This document shows, one piece after another, positions 8,401 through 17,939 of a stretch of DNA of 64,000 bases; positions within the stretch are counted from its first letter, which is position 1, and the number at the start of each line of letters is the position of its first letter. The DNA is from Fodinibacter sp963811825 (GTDB lineage: Bacteria > Actinomycetota > Actinomycetes > Actinomycetales > Dermatophilaceae), in assembly GCA_963811825.1 (NCBI GenBank), contig CAWESS010000018.1:1-64000 (forward strand). Reading direction: 5' to 3'. The notes under the pieces were generated by a model that was not told the DNA's origin, searched no databases, and worked only from the letters and a program-made list of their open reading frames with translations. A program made the position numbers and the translations under genes.

Positions 8401-8979
8401 GTGCCTCCTCGTGCCCCAGCCCTGAGCCCTGACGATCGGCGTGCAGCCCTCGTCGACGTGACCATCCCGCTGCTGCGCGACCACGGCCCGGCGCTGACCA
8501 CCCGCCAGGTCGCCGAGGCGGCCGGTATCGCCGAGGGCACCGTCTTCCGTGCGTTCGGGAGCAAGGACGAGCTGGTGCAGGCCTGTGTCGCAGCCGTCTT
8601 CGACTCGACGCCAGCCGTCGCCGAGCTGCGAGCCATCGACACGACCCTCTCCCTCGACGATCGCCTCACCGAAGGGGTCGCGATCATGCAGCGCCACGTC
8701 GAGCGCATCGTCGGGCTCATCTCGGTGCTCCACCACGCCGGCGACCACGGGGGAGCCGGCCCGAAGAAACCCCGCGGTTCCTCCGACCCGGCGGTCGACG
8801 CCGCCCTGACCGACCTCATCGGCTCCGACTCGACGGCCCTGCGCAGGCCGGTCGCCGAGGTCATCGGGCTCCTGCAGCTCATCACGCTCTCGAGCGTCCA
8901 CCCCCTGATGTCGACCGTCCGCCTCGAACCGGCCGAGATCGTCGACGTCGTCCTCGACGGCACGCGGAGGACCTCCTGA
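8401..8979 (+). CDS. TetR family transcriptional repressor
   Basis: 192 residues. The N-terminal helix-turn-helix is clear: LTTRQVAEAAGIAEGTVFRAFGSKDELVQA, typical of TetR. The C-terminal ligand domain is variable, with a Gly/Lys/Pro-rich insert (GDHGGAGPKKPRG). An upstream in-frame GTG (8368) would put the operator inside the coding region, so GTG 8401, which coincides with the predicted transcription start (leaderless), is preferred. The stop codon overlaps the start of the ABC exporter (TGATG), so the three genes 8401-12725 form an operon. The likely role is to sense an exported substrate and relieve repression. Confidence 0.88.
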   Translation: MPPRAPALSPDDRRAALVDVTIPLLRDHGPALTTRQVAEAAGIAEGTVFRAFGSKDELVQACVAAVFDSTPAVAELRAIDTTLSLDDRLTEGVAIMQRHVERIVGLISVLHHAGDHGGAGPKKPRGSSDPAVDAALTDLIGSDSTALRRPVAEVIGLLQLITLSSVHPLMSTVRLEPAEIVDVVLDGTRRTS

Positions 8980-10713
8980 TGCTCTACCGACTCGTGCGCA
9001 CGCACCTCACGCCGTATGCCGCGTCCCTCGGGGTGCTGCTCGTCCTGCAGTTCGTGGCGACGATCGCCTCGTTGTACCTGCCCAGCCTGAACGGACGGAT
9101 CATCGACGAAGGGGTCGCCGTCGGCGACACCGCGTTCATCATGAAGGCCGGCGCCGCCATGCTCGCGGTCTCTCTCGTGCAGATCGCCGCCACGATCGCG
9201 GCGACCCGCATCGGCTGCGCAGGCCGCGGCATCCCTGGGGCGTGACGTCCGCGCGTCGGTGTTCCACACCGTCGGCGGCTTCTCGGCCCAGGAGCTCTCG
9301 CGCTTCGGCGCCCCCACGCTCATCAGCCGCAGCACCAACGACGTGACCCAGGTGCAGACGGTCGTCTACATGTTCCTCGCGATGATGGTGTCGGCGCCGA
9401 TCATGATGGTCGGCGGCATCTTCATGGCGCTTCGCGAGGATGCCGGCCTGTCCTGGCTCGTCGCCGTCGCCGTTCCCGCGCTGGCGATCGCCATCGGCCT
9501 GGTGATCCGCCAGATGATCCCCCACTTCCGGGCCATGCAGGTCGCGGTCGACTCGGTGAACCGCATCCTGCGCGAGCAGATCACCGGCATCCGGGTCGTG
9601 CGCGCCTTCGTGCGCGAGGACGTCGAGCGGGCCAGGTTCGCGGAGGCCAACACCACCTACACCGGCACGGCACTGGCGGTCGGCAAGCTCATGGCCCTGG
9701 CCTTTCCCATCGTCATGGTCATCTTCAACGCCTCGACGGTGGCGGTGCTGTGGTTCGGTGCGCACCGGGTCGACAACGGCGACATGGAGATCGGGTCGCT
9801 GACGGCGTTCATGGCCTACCTCATCCAGATCCTCATGTCCGTGATGATGGCGACCTTCATGGCGATGATGGTGCCGAGGGCCACGGTGTCCGCCGGGCGC
9901 ATCCAGGAGGTCCTCGACACGCAGACCTCGGTGCACGCACCGATCGACCCCGTGCCGATCCCCACCGGGCCGGTCTCCGTCGAGCTGCGGGGCGTGACGT
10001 TCGCCTACCCGGGTGCCGAGGCCCCGGTGCTGCGCGAGGTCTCGCTCCTGGCCGAGCCGGGCACGACGACGGCGGTCGTCGGCTCGACCGGCTCCGGCAA
10101 GACCACCCTGCTCGGAGTGGTCCCCCGCCTGCACGACGTCACCTCGGGGCAGGTGCTCGTCGGTGGGGTCGACGTGCGTGACGCCGACCCGGAACAGCTG
10201 TGGTCGCACATCGGGCTGGTGCCGCAGCGGCCCTACCTGTTCACCGGCACCATCGCGTCCAACCTGCGCTACGGCGATCCCGACGCCACCGACGCCGAGC
10301 TGTGGGAGGCGCTGCGCGTCGCCCAGGCCGAGGACTTCGTGCGGGCCATGCCCGACGGCATCGAGTCGGCGATCACCCAGGGGGGAACCAACGTCAGCGG
10401 TGGCCAGCGGCAGCGCATCGCGATCGCCAGGGCACTCGTGAGCAAGGCCGACATCTACCTCTTCGACGACGCGTTCTCGGCCCTGGACGTCGCGACCGAC
10501 GCGCGACTGCGGGCTGCGCTGCGGCCGGTCACGCGGGACGCGGCGGTCATCGTCGTCGCGCAGCGGGTGTCCACGATCCTGCACGCCGACCGCATCGTCG
10601 TGCTCGACGAAGGCCGGGTGGTCGGCAGCGGAACCCACGAGGAACTGCTCGAGACCTGTCCCACCTACCTCGAGATCGTCCAGTCCCAGCAGGCGATGGA
10701 GGCGGCGGCATGA
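8979..10713 (+). pseudogene. ABC exporter half-transporter A (degenerate ATPase site), one-base frameshift
   Basis: Membrane domain followed by an ATPase domain, about 577 residues once a one-base insertion near 9215-9225 is removed (the first frame stops at 9245; the second resumes with AAASLGRDVR). The nucleotide domain has Walker A GSTGSGKTTLL, signature VSGGQRQRIAIAR, Walker B YLFDDAFSALD with Asp in place of the catalytic Glu, and VVAQRVST with Gln in place of the switch His. These two changes mark the subunit that supplies the degenerate site in heterodimeric exporters such as TM287/288 or BmrCD. The partner starts at 10710 with an ATGA overlap. The substrate is unknown. The frameshift is probably a sequence error, because both halves and the partner look intact. 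Confidence 0.85.
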
Positions 10714-12725
10714 GCGAGGTTCGCAGCGAGGAGGAGAAGGCCGCGGCCGAGAGGCGCGGCCCGGCATCCGCACACCGAGGTGGGCCGCCGCACGCGGCGA
10801 TCGGGATGCCGGCCGAGAAGTCACAGAACTTCGTGCCCTCGGCCAAGCGCGTGCTGAGCCTCATGGCACCCGAGCGGCTCATCGTGTGGGCCGTCGTGGT
10901 GCTGGCGTTCGGCAGCGTCGCGCTCAACGCGGTGGGGCCGAAGATCCTCGGATCGGCGACCGACCTGATCTTCGCCGGGGTGTTCGGGCGCCAGATCCCG
11001 GCCGGGGCGACCCAGGAGCAGGCCGTCGAGGCGCTGCGCGCGCAGGGCGAGACCCAGGTCGCCGACATGCTCGCGGCGATGGAGAACGTCGTTCCGGGGC
11101 AGGGCGTCGACTTCGAGGCCCTGGGCCGGATCCTGCTCTTCGTGCTGGTCCTCTACATCGTGGCCGCCCTGCTGCAGTGGCTCCAGGGCCGCCTGCTCAC
11201 GGGTGCCGTCAACCGCACGATCTTCGCGCTGCGCCGCGATGTCGAGGACAAGCTGAACCGGCTGCCGCTGCCGTACTTCGACGGTCAGCCGCGCGGTGAG
11301 CTGCTCAGCCGGGTCACCAACGACATCGACAACGTCGCGCAGAGCCTGCAGCAGACGCTCAGCCAGCTGCTCACCTCGCTGCTCACCGTCGTCGCGATGG
11401 TGGGGATGATGATCTGGATCTCGCCGCTGCTGGCCGTCATCGCGCTCGTGACCATCCCCGTGACCATGGTGGTCACGGCGATGATCGGCAAGCGCAGCCA
11501 GAAGCACTTCGTCCAGCAGTGGAAGAGCACCGGCGAGGTCAACGCCGTCGTCGAGGAGTCCTTCACCGGGCACGAGCTCGTCAAGGTCTTCGGACGCCAG
11601 ATCGAGGCCGACCGCGACTTCGCCGTGCGCAACGACGCGCTGCACCACGCGAGCTTCCGCGCCCAGTTCATCAGCGGCATCATCATGCCGACGATGATGT
11701 TCATCGGGAACCTCAACTACGTGGCCATCGCCGTCGTCGGCGGACTGCGGGTGGCGTCCGGCGCGATGAGCCTCGGTGACGTGCAGGCGTTCATCCAGTA
11801 CTCCCGCCAGTTCACCCAGCCGCTGACCCAGGTGGCCTCCATGGCCAACCTCATGCAGAGCGGCGTCGCCTCTGCCGAGCGGGTCTTCGCCGTGCTGGAT
11901 GCCGCGGAGCAGGACCCCGACAGCGCCTCACCCGGGCGCATCACCGATTCCCACGGCCGGGTCGCCTTCGAGGACGTCTCGTTCTCCTACCGCGAGGACA
12001 CCCCGCTCATCGAGCACCTCGACCTCGTCGTCGAACCCGGCCAGACGGTGGCGATCGTCGGCCCGACCGGCGCGGGCAAGACGACGCTGGTCAACCTCGT
12101 CCTGCGCTTCTACGAGCTGAAGGGTGGCCGGATCACCCTCGATGGCGTCGACATCACCGAGCTCACGCGCCACGACCTGCGCTCGCGCATCGGCATGGTG
12201 CTGCAGGACACCTGGCTCTTCTCCGGCACGATCCGCGAGAACATCGCCTACGGGCGGCCCGGGGCCACCGACGACGAGGTGCTCGAGGCGGCCCGCGCGA
12301 CCTACGTCGACCGGTTCGTGCACATGCTGCCCGATGGTTACGACACCGTGCTCAACGCCGAGGCAGACAACATCAGCGCGGGCGAGCGACAGCTCATCAC
12401 GATCGCGCGGGCCTTCCTCGCCGCGCCCTCGCTGCTCATCCTCGACGAGGCGACCTCCTCGGTCGACACCCGCACCGAGCTGCTCGTGCAGCACGCGATG
12501 TCGGCCCTGCGCTCGGACCGCACGAGCTTCGTCATCGCCCACCGGCTGTCCACGATCCGCGACGCCGACCTCATCCTCGTCATGGAGTCGGGGCGCATCG
12601 TCGAGCAGGGCTCGCACGCCGAGCTGCTCGCTGCCGGAGGCGCGTTCGCCGCGCTGTACGCGGCCCAGTTCGCGGGCGCCGCGACCGACCTCGACGAGGA
12701 GAGTGGCGTTCCGGCGCCCGCGTAG
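10710..12725 (+). CDS. ABC exporter half-transporter B (catalytic ATPase site)
   Basis: 671 residues. A charged N-terminal stretch of about 45 residues precedes six membrane segments and an ATPase domain with Walker A GPTGAGKTTLV, Walker B LLILDEATSSVDTRTE with the catalytic Glu, and the switch His in VIAHRLST. The signature is NISAGERQL instead of LSGGQ. In heterodimeric exporters a deviant signature on this subunit pairs with the deviant Walker B of the other, so the two genes fit each other as one asymmetric pump. An extracellular loop between the first two membrane segments is unusually long (about 60 residues, AGVFGRQIPAGATQEQAVEA onward). Start ATG 10710 overlaps the previous stop. Confidence 0.93.
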   Translation: MSEVRSEEEKAAAERRGPASAHRGGPPHAAIGMPAEKSQNFVPSAKRVLSLMAPERLIVWAVVVLAFGSVALNAVGPKILGSATDLIFAGVFGRQIPAGATQEQAVEALRAQGETQVADMLAAMENVVPGQGVDFEALGRILLFVLVLYIVAALLQWLQGRLLTGAVNRTIFALRRDVEDKLNRLPLPYFDGQPRGELLSRVTNDIDNVAQSLQQTLSQLLTSLLTVVAMVGMMIWISPLLAVIALVTIPVTMVVTAMIGKRSQKHFVQQWKSTGEVNAVVEESFTGHELVKVFGRQIEADRDFAVRNDALHHASFRAQFISGIIMPTMMFIGNLNYVAIAVVGGLRVASGAMSLGDVQAFIQYSRQFTQPLTQVASMANLMQSGVASAERVFAVLDAAEQDPDSASPGRITDSHGRVAFEDVSFSYREDTPLIEHLDLVVEPGQTVAIVGPTGAGKTTLVNLVLRFYELKGGRITLDGVDITELTRHDLRSRIGMVLQDTWLFSGTIRENIAYGRPGATDDEVLEAARATYVDRFVHMLPDGYDTVLNAEADNISAGERQLITIARAFLAAPSLLILDEATSSVDTRTELLVQHAMSALRSDRTSFVIAHRLSTIRDADLILVMESGRIVEQGSHAELLAAGGAFAALYAAQFAGAATDLDEESGVPAPA

Positions 12726-12734
12726 GGTGCGGGC

Positions 12735-13436
12735 ATGGGTGAGATGACCACGGTCGGCGACCTCCCGGCATACCGGGCGGTTCCGTCGGGCGAGGGGCCG
12801 TGGCCTGCCCTGGTCCTCGTGCACGAGGTGTTCGGTCTCGACGACGAGATGCGGCGGCACGCCGACCGGCTCGCGTCGATGGGCTTCCTCGTCCTGGCGC
12901 CCGACCTGCTGGCCCGCGGTCGGCGGGTGGTGTGCCTGGCCCAGACGTTCCGGGCGCTGCGGCGCGGCCGTGGCCGTGCGTTCGACGACATCGAGGCCGC
13001 TCGGGCCGGCGTGCTGGGTGACCCGCGCTGCTCGGGCGCCGTCGGTGTCATCGGGTTCTGCCTGGGCGGCGGCTTCGCGCTCATCCTCGCCGGTCTGCCC
13101 GGGTGGGACGCCGCCGTCGTCAACTACGGCGCGCTGCCCGCCGACCTCTCGGCCCTGGACGGCGCGTGCCCGGTCGTCGCCAGCTACGGCGGACGCGACC
13201 TGTACCTGAGGGGCGCGGCGTCGAGCCTGACGTCAGCCCTGACCGAGCGCGGGGTCGAGCACGACGTCAAGGAGTACCCGGCGGCGGGCCACTCCTTCCT
13301 CAACGTCCACACCGACAGCCCGTGGTACGCCTATCCGATCTCCCGGCTCGTCATGCGGGTGGGGCACGAACCGGCATCCGCCGAGGATGCCTGGCGTCGG
13401 GTCGACGACTTCCTCGCCCGTCACCTCACCAGGTGA
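12735..13436 (+). CDS. dienelactone hydrolase family protein
   Basis: 233 residues with the alpha/beta-hydrolase fold. The nucleophile is Cys in GFCLGGG (about residues 99-105), the acid is Asp in YGGRDLYL and the base is His in AAGHSFLN, the triad typical of carboxymethylenebutenolidase-like enzymes. HEVFGLDDEMRRHADRLA near residue 30 is also characteristic. The physiological substrate is uncertain; most bacterial members away from catabolic clusters have unknown lactone or ester substrates. TAGGGT (12723-12728) ends seven bases before ATG 12735, which makes the mRNA leaderless and fixes the start. It converges with the dioxygenase gene. Confidence 0.9.
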   Translation: MGEMTTVGDLPAYRAVPSGEGPWPALVLVHEVFGLDDEMRRHADRLASMGFLVLAPDLLARGRRVVCLAQTFRALRRGRGRAFDDIEAARAGVLGDPRCSGAVGVIGFCLGGGFALILAGLPGWDAAVVNYGALPADLSALDGACPVVASYGGRDLYLRGAASSLTSALTERGVEHDVKEYPAAGHSFLNVHTDSPWYAYPISRLVMRVGHEPASAEDAWRRVDDFLARHLTR

Positions 13437-13447
13437 TGGCGACGGCC

Positions 13448-14260
13448 TCAGGCGAACTGCCAGGACCGCTTGCTCAGGCCGTACCAGAAGCCGTCGATGA
13501 CGCTCGCGGCATCCACCCCGCCGGCGGCCGACGCCGCACCGAGGGCGACGTACAGCGGCGCCCAGTGCTCGGTACGGGGGTGCGCCTCGCGGGCCGCGGG
13601 GGCCTTGGCGAGGAAGTCGAGCACGGCATCGACATCGCCGCGCCCGACGGCCTCGGCGGCCCAGTGGTCGAACTCGGCGGACGGGGTCGGCGGAGCGGCA
13701 TCCGACGGTGCGGACGGGTTGAACCACGCGAGGTTGTGCGTCGTGAAGCCCGACCCGACGATGAGCACCCCTTCGTCGCGCAGGGGGGCGAGCCGCTCGC
13801 CGAGGGCGAACAGGCGCCGCGGGTCCAGGGTCGGCATCGAGAGCTGGAGCACCGGGATGTCCGCCTCGGGGAACATCTCCTTCAGCGGCACGTAGGCGCC
13901 GTGGTCCAAGCCGCGCGACGGGTCCTGGTGCAGGGTCTCGCCGGCGCCCGACAGCAGCCCGGCCACGGACTGGGCCAGCTCGGGGGCGCCGGGGGCGTCG
14001 TAGGTGACGTCGTAGTAGCGCTGCGGGAAGCCCCAGAAGTCGTAGAGCAGCGGCACGTCGCCTGAGGTCGCCGACACCGCGATCGGTGCGAGCTCCCAGT
14101 GCGCCGAGACGATCAGCACCGACGCCGGGCGCGGCAGGTCGCTCGACCACGCGGCCAGCTCGCCGGTCCACGTCGTGTCGTCGGCGAGCGGGGGTGCGCC
14201 GTGGCTGAGGTAGAGCACCGGCTGGCGCGATGCCGGGTCGGCGGTGGCTGTGGTCGTCAT
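13448..14260 (-). CDS. DODA/LigB-type extradiol dioxygenase (4,5-DOPA dioxygenase family, YgiD-like)
   Basis: 270 residues. Family marks are YLSHGAPPLADD near the N-terminus (metal-binding His), SAHWE, GLDHGAYVPLKEMFPEADIPV and GSGFTTHNL, which together supply the non-haem metal site. Members cleave catechol rings such as DOPA, though in bacteria the natural substrate is rarely known. The start is ATG 14260, preceded by GAGGAG; an in-frame upstream codon would overlap the operator-like repeat. The gene is alone on its strand. Confidence 0.9.
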   Translation of the reverse strand: MTTTATADPASRQPVLYLSHGAPPLADDTTWTGELAAWSSDLPRPASVLIVSAHWELAPIAVSATSGDVPLLYDFWGFPQRYYDVTYDAPGAPELAQSVAGLLSGAGETLHQDPSRGLDHGAYVPLKEMFPEADIPVLQLSMPTLDPRRLFALGERLAPLRDEGVLIVGSGFTTHNLAWFNPSAPSDAAPPTPSAEFDHWAAEAVGRGDVDAVLDFLAKAPAAREAHPRTEHWAPLYVALGAASAAGGVDAASVIDGFWYGLSKRSWQFA

Positions 14261-14278
14261 GACACTCCTCGAGGCAGA

Positions 14279-14296
14279 TAGTTCAAGGTACAACTA
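14279..14296 (-). promoter_or_regulatory. inverted repeat upstream of the dioxygenase, candidate MarR-type operator
   Basis: On the minus strand TAGTTGTACCTTGAACTA has 5-bp half-sites TAGTT/AACTA around an 8-bp centre and overlaps a TATAGT -10-like box. It ends 19 bases before the start codon. The AT-rich half-sites stand out against the surrounding GC-rich DNA. MarR/DUF24 regulators bind sites of this shape; no such regulator is encoded next to it. Confidence 0.5.
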
Positions 14297-14399
14297 TACG
14301 CCGTTCGCGGGGAGGATGTGACCCATCGGTCGAACTGCCCCGGGCTGGGCGCCGGAAATCCTCTCGACAGGGCGACGTCCTGCGTGGTGTCCTGACGGG

Positions 14400-14879
14400 A
14401 TGACCACGGTGAGCCTGCGTGAGATCACGCCCGACATCCAGGATGCCGTGTCGGGCCTTCGCGTCGCCCCCGGGCAGGAGCGCTTCGTCGCCAGCATGGC
14501 GCAGTCCTTCCACGACGCCGTCGACGAGCCGGAGGGGAACGCGTGGATGCGCGCGGTCGTGGCGGACGGCATCCCCGTCGGGTTCGTCATGGTGTCGTGG
14601 AACGTCGTGCCGGTGCCGGGGCAGATGTGGGGTCCCTACTACCTGTGGCGCCTGCTCATCGATGCCGAGCACCAGCGCCGCGGCCACGGAGCCGCCGCGA
14701 TCGGCCTCGTCGTGGATGCCGTGCGAGCCGACGGCGCGGACACGCTGCTCACGAGCTGCGTCACGGGCGAGGGTTCGCCGCAGCCCTTCTACGAGGGGCT
14801 CGGGTTCGTGCCGACCGGCGAGCTCGACCCCGAAGGGGAGGTCATCCTCTCGCTCGACCTGACCGCGCGGAACGGCTGA
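14400..14879 (+). CDS. GNAT family N-acetyltransferase
   Basis: 159 residues, single GNAT domain. The acetyl-CoA binding motif A is DAEHQRRGHGAAAIGLVV (Q/RxxGxG/A), and the C-terminal FYEGLGFVPTGEL is the usual motif B. The N-terminal LREITPDIQDAVSGLRVAPGQERFVA resembles spermidine/spermine acetyltransferase-like proteins of the BltD type. The acceptor substrate cannot be decided. The start ATG 14400 has no good Shine-Dalgarno. It stands alone between the divergent dioxygenase gene and topA. Confidence 0.85.
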   Translation: MTTVSLREITPDIQDAVSGLRVAPGQERFVASMAQSFHDAVDEPEGNAWMRAVVADGIPVGFVMVSWNVVPVPGQMWGPYYLWRLLIDAEHQRRGHGAAAIGLVVDAVRADGADTLLTSCVTGEGSPQPFYEGLGFVPTGELDPEGEVILSLDLTARNG

Positions 14880-14996
14880 CACGCCACCCCGGTTTGGGTC
14901 CCCGAGGGGTCAGGGCGCTACGGTCAGGGCGTTCCCACGTCGGAGCAGCGACGAATCCGCTGCACGTGGACGAACGGAAACGGAACAGGTGCACCC

Positions 14997-17825
14997 GTGT
15001 CAGGACGCAAGCTCGTCATCGTCGAGTCCCCGGCCAAGGCCCGCACGATCGCCGGGTACCTCGGCCCCGACTGGGACGTCGAGGCCTCGGTCGGCCACAT
15101 CCGCGACATCCCGACCCCCAGCGAGATGCCCGCCGAGATGAAGAAGGGCCCCTTCGGCAAGTTCGGGGTCAACATCGACGCCGACTTCGAGCCCTACTAC
15201 GTCGTCGACGCCGACAAGAAGAAGAAGGTCCGCGAGCTCAAGGCGCTGCTCAAGAACGCCGACGAGCTCTACCTGGCCACTGATGAGGACCGCGAGGGCG
15301 AGGCCATCGCCTGGCACCTGCTCGAGACCCTCCAGCCCACCGTGCCGGTGAAGCGCATGGTCTTCCACGAGATCACCAAGGAAGCCATCCAGCGCGCCGC
15401 CAACACCACCCGCGACGTCGACACCCACCTCGTCGACGCCCAGGAGACCCGCCGCATCCTCGACCGCCTCTACGGCTACGAGGTCAGCCCCGTGCTGTGG
15501 CGCAAGGTCAAGGCGGGCCTGTCCGCCGGCCGCGTGCAGTCCGTCGCGACCCGCCTGGTCGTCGAGCGTGAGCGCGAGCGGATGGCCTTCCGCTCGGCCA
15601 GCTACTGGGACGTCGAGGCCGACGTCACCCCCGACACCGAGGCCAACCTCTTCACCGCCCGGCTCACCGGCGTCGACGGCCAGAAGGTCGCCACCGGTCG
15701 TGACTTCGCCGACGACGGCACCCTGACCAACGCCAAGGCCGTGCAGGTCGACGAGCCCACGGCCCGCGGCATCGCCGACGCGCTCCCGGCATCCGACGTG
15801 AGCGTCACGGAGGTCTCCGAGAAGCCGTACACGCGCCGCCCGAGCGCGCCGTTCACGACGAGCACGCTCCAGCAGGAGGCCTCGCGCAAGCTGCGCCTGA
15901 ACAGCCGCAACGCCATGCGCGTCGCCCAGCGGCTGTACGAGAACGGCTACATCACGTACATGCGAACCGACAGCACCTCGCTCTCGGATGCCGCGCTGTC
16001 CGCTGCGCGTCAGCAGGCGCGTGAGCTGTACGGCGCCGAGTACGTGCCCGACCAGCCGCGCCGCTACGAGAAGAAGGTCAAGAACGCCCAGGAGGCGCAC
16101 GAGGCGGTGCGTCCGTCGGGTGACCGGTTCCGCACCCCGGCGCAGGTCAAGGGTGAGCTCCGCGGCGAGGAGTTCGCGCTCTACGAGCTGATCTGGAAGC
16201 GCACCGTGGCCTCGCAGATGGCCGACGCCCGCGGCTCCACGGCATCCGTGCGCCTCGGGGCGACCCTCGTGGACGGTGCGCCGGTGCGCACGGTCGAGCT
16301 GTCGGCATCCGGCACCGTCATCACCTTCCGCGGCTTCCTCGCCGCCTACGAGGAGGGCCGCGACGAGAAGCAGGCGGCCAAGCGCAAGGACGAGGCGCAG
16401 GAGGAGCGTCGTCTGCCGCGCCTCGGCGAGGGCACCGCGCTGCGCACCGTGCGCGCCGAGGCCCTCGGGCACGAGACCTCGCCGCCGCCGCGCTACACCG
16501 AGGCCACCCTCGTCAAGGCGATGGAGGAGCGCGGCATCGGCCGCCCGTCGACCTACGCCTCGACGATCGGCACGATCCAGGACCGCGGCTACGTGTCGAA
16601 CCGTGGCTCGGCGCTCATCCCGAGCTGGCTGGCGTTCGCCGTCACCCGGCTCATGGAGGAGCACTTCTCGCGGCTCGTCGACTACGGCTTCACCGCGTCG
16701 ATGGAGGAGGACCTCGACGCCATCGCCCGCGGCGACGCGCACCGCGCAGAATGGTTGCGGCGCTTCTACTTCGGCGACGAGGCGACGTCCTCGGAAGGTC
16801 TGCGCGACCTCGTCGACGACCTCGGTGACATCGACGCCCGGGCGATCTCGACGATCGACATCGGCGAGGGAATCGTCGTGCGCGTCGGCCGCTACGGCCC
16901 GTACGTCGAGGAGACGGTGCCGGCCGGCATCGACCCCAGGACGGGCGAGGTCACGGATGCCGCGGCGCTCGGCGAGGACGGCGCGCCCGCCACGCCGCGG
17001 CGAGCCACGATCGGTGACGACATCGCCCCCGACGAGCTGACGCCGGCCATGGCTCGCGAACTGCTCGCGACCGCTGCCGACGACGGCCGGGTCCTCGGCC
17101 AGGACCCCGCCACCGGACGCGACATCGTCGCCAAGGCAGGGCGCTACGGCCCGTATGTCACCGAGGTCCTGCCGGAGGCCGACGAGGCGCCGACCAAGGC
17201 GCGAGGCAAGGCGGTCAAGCCCAAGCCGCGCACGGCATCCCTGTTCAAGGACATGGACCTCGCGACCCTCGACCTCGACACGGCGCTCAAGCTGCTGTCG
17301 CTGCCCCGCGTCGTCGGCGCCGACCCCGAGTCGGGCGAGGAGATCACCGCGCAGAACGGGCGCTACGGGCCCTACCTGAAGAAGGGCACCGACTCGCGCT
17401 CGATCGAGACCGAGCAGCAGCTGTTCGACATCACCCTCGAGCAGGCGCTCGCGATCTACGCCCAGCCCAAGCAGCGCGGGCGGGCCGCGGCCAAGCCGCC
17501 GCTGGCCGAGCTCGGCGTCGACCCGGTGTCGGGGCGGCCGGTCGTCGTCAAGGAAGGCCGGTTCGGGCCGTACGTCACCGACGGCGAGACGAACGCGACG
17601 CTGCGCAAGGACGACGACCCCGAGCAGATCTCGCCCGAGCGCGGCTACGAGCTGCTCGCCGACAAGCGGGCCCGCGGGCCGGTGAAGCGCACCGCGAAGA
17701 AGGCACCGGCCAAGAAGGCCGCGGCCAAGAAGACGACGACGCGCAAGACCGCCGTCAAGAAGACCGCCGTGAAGAAGACGACCGTCAAGAAGGCGCCCGT
17801 GAAGAAGGCCGCGGTCACCGACTGA
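14997..17825 (+). CDS. topA: DNA topoisomerase I
   Basis: 942 residues. It relaxes negative supercoils by transient single-strand cleavage. The Toprim domain opens with KLVIVESPAKARTIAGYLG; the acidic DEDREGEAIAWHL follows; the catalytic tyrosine is Y321 in ITYMRTDSTSLS. The C-terminal region has no zinc fingers but several repeated units with GRYGPY (four copies), the topo C-terminal repeats typical of Actinobacteria. The protein ends in a Lys/Ala/Thr-rich tail (KKAPAKKAAAKK type, about 45 residues), which in mycobacterial and streptomycete TopA is needed for processive relaxation. GTG 14997 follows GGAACAGGTG. Confidence 0.97.
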   Translation: MSGRKLVIVESPAKARTIAGYLGPDWDVEASVGHIRDIPTPSEMPAEMKKGPFGKFGVNIDADFEPYYVVDADKKKKVRELKALLKNADELYLATDEDREGEAIAWHLLETLQPTVPVKRMVFHEITKEAIQRAANTTRDVDTHLVDAQETRRILDRLYGYEVSPVLWRKVKAGLSAGRVQSVATRLVVERERERMAFRSASYWDVEADVTPDTEANLFTARLTGVDGQKVATGRDFADDGTLTNAKAVQVDEPTARGIADALPASDVSVTEVSEKPYTRRPSAPFTTSTLQQEASRKLRLNSRNAMRVAQRLYENGYITYMRTDSTSLSDAALSAARQQARELYGAEYVPDQPRRYEKKVKNAQEAHEAVRPSGDRFRTPAQVKGELRGEEFALYELIWKRTVASQMADARGSTASVRLGATLVDGAPVRTVELSASGTVITFRGFLAAYEEGRDEKQAAKRKDEAQEERRLPRLGEGTALRTVRAEALGHETSPPPRYTEATLVKAMEERGIGRPSTYASTIGTIQDRGYVSNRGSALIPSWLAFAVTRLMEEHFSRLVDYGFTASMEEDLDAIARGDAHRAEWLRRFYFGDEATSSEGLRDLVDDLGDIDARAISTIDIGEGIVVRVGRYGPYVEETVPAGIDPRTGEVTDAAALGEDGAPATPRRATIGDDIAPDELTPAMARELLATAADDGRVLGQDPATGRDIVAKAGRYGPYVTEVLPEADEAPTKARGKAVKPKPRTASLFKDMDLATLDLDTALKLLSLPRVVGADPESGEEITAQNGRYGPYLKKGTDSRSIETEQQLFDITLEQALAIYAQPKQRGRAAAKPPLAELGVDPVSGRPVVVKEGRFGPYVTDGETNATLRKDDDPEQISPERGYELLADKRARGPVKRTAKKAPAKKAAAKKTTTRKTAVKKTAVKKTTVKKAPVKKAAVTD

Positions 17826-17939
17826 CGCCGAAGTGCTGCGTCCTCCCGAGCCCTGCCCTGCTTGCCGCCCGGGTTACCGACAAGTAGGTTCATGGGACCG
17901 CCCGCGACGCTCGTGCTCGGGCTCGACCCCGGAGCTGGT

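Noticed and set aside
10200..10709. Upstream extension of the second ABC exporter subunit
   Set aside because: The region is the ATPase domain of the first subunit in another frame; the ATGA overlap at 10710 is the true start.
15000..16742. 580-codon minus-strand frame opposite topA
   Set aside because: Antisense to a conserved essential gene; no homology-like motifs.
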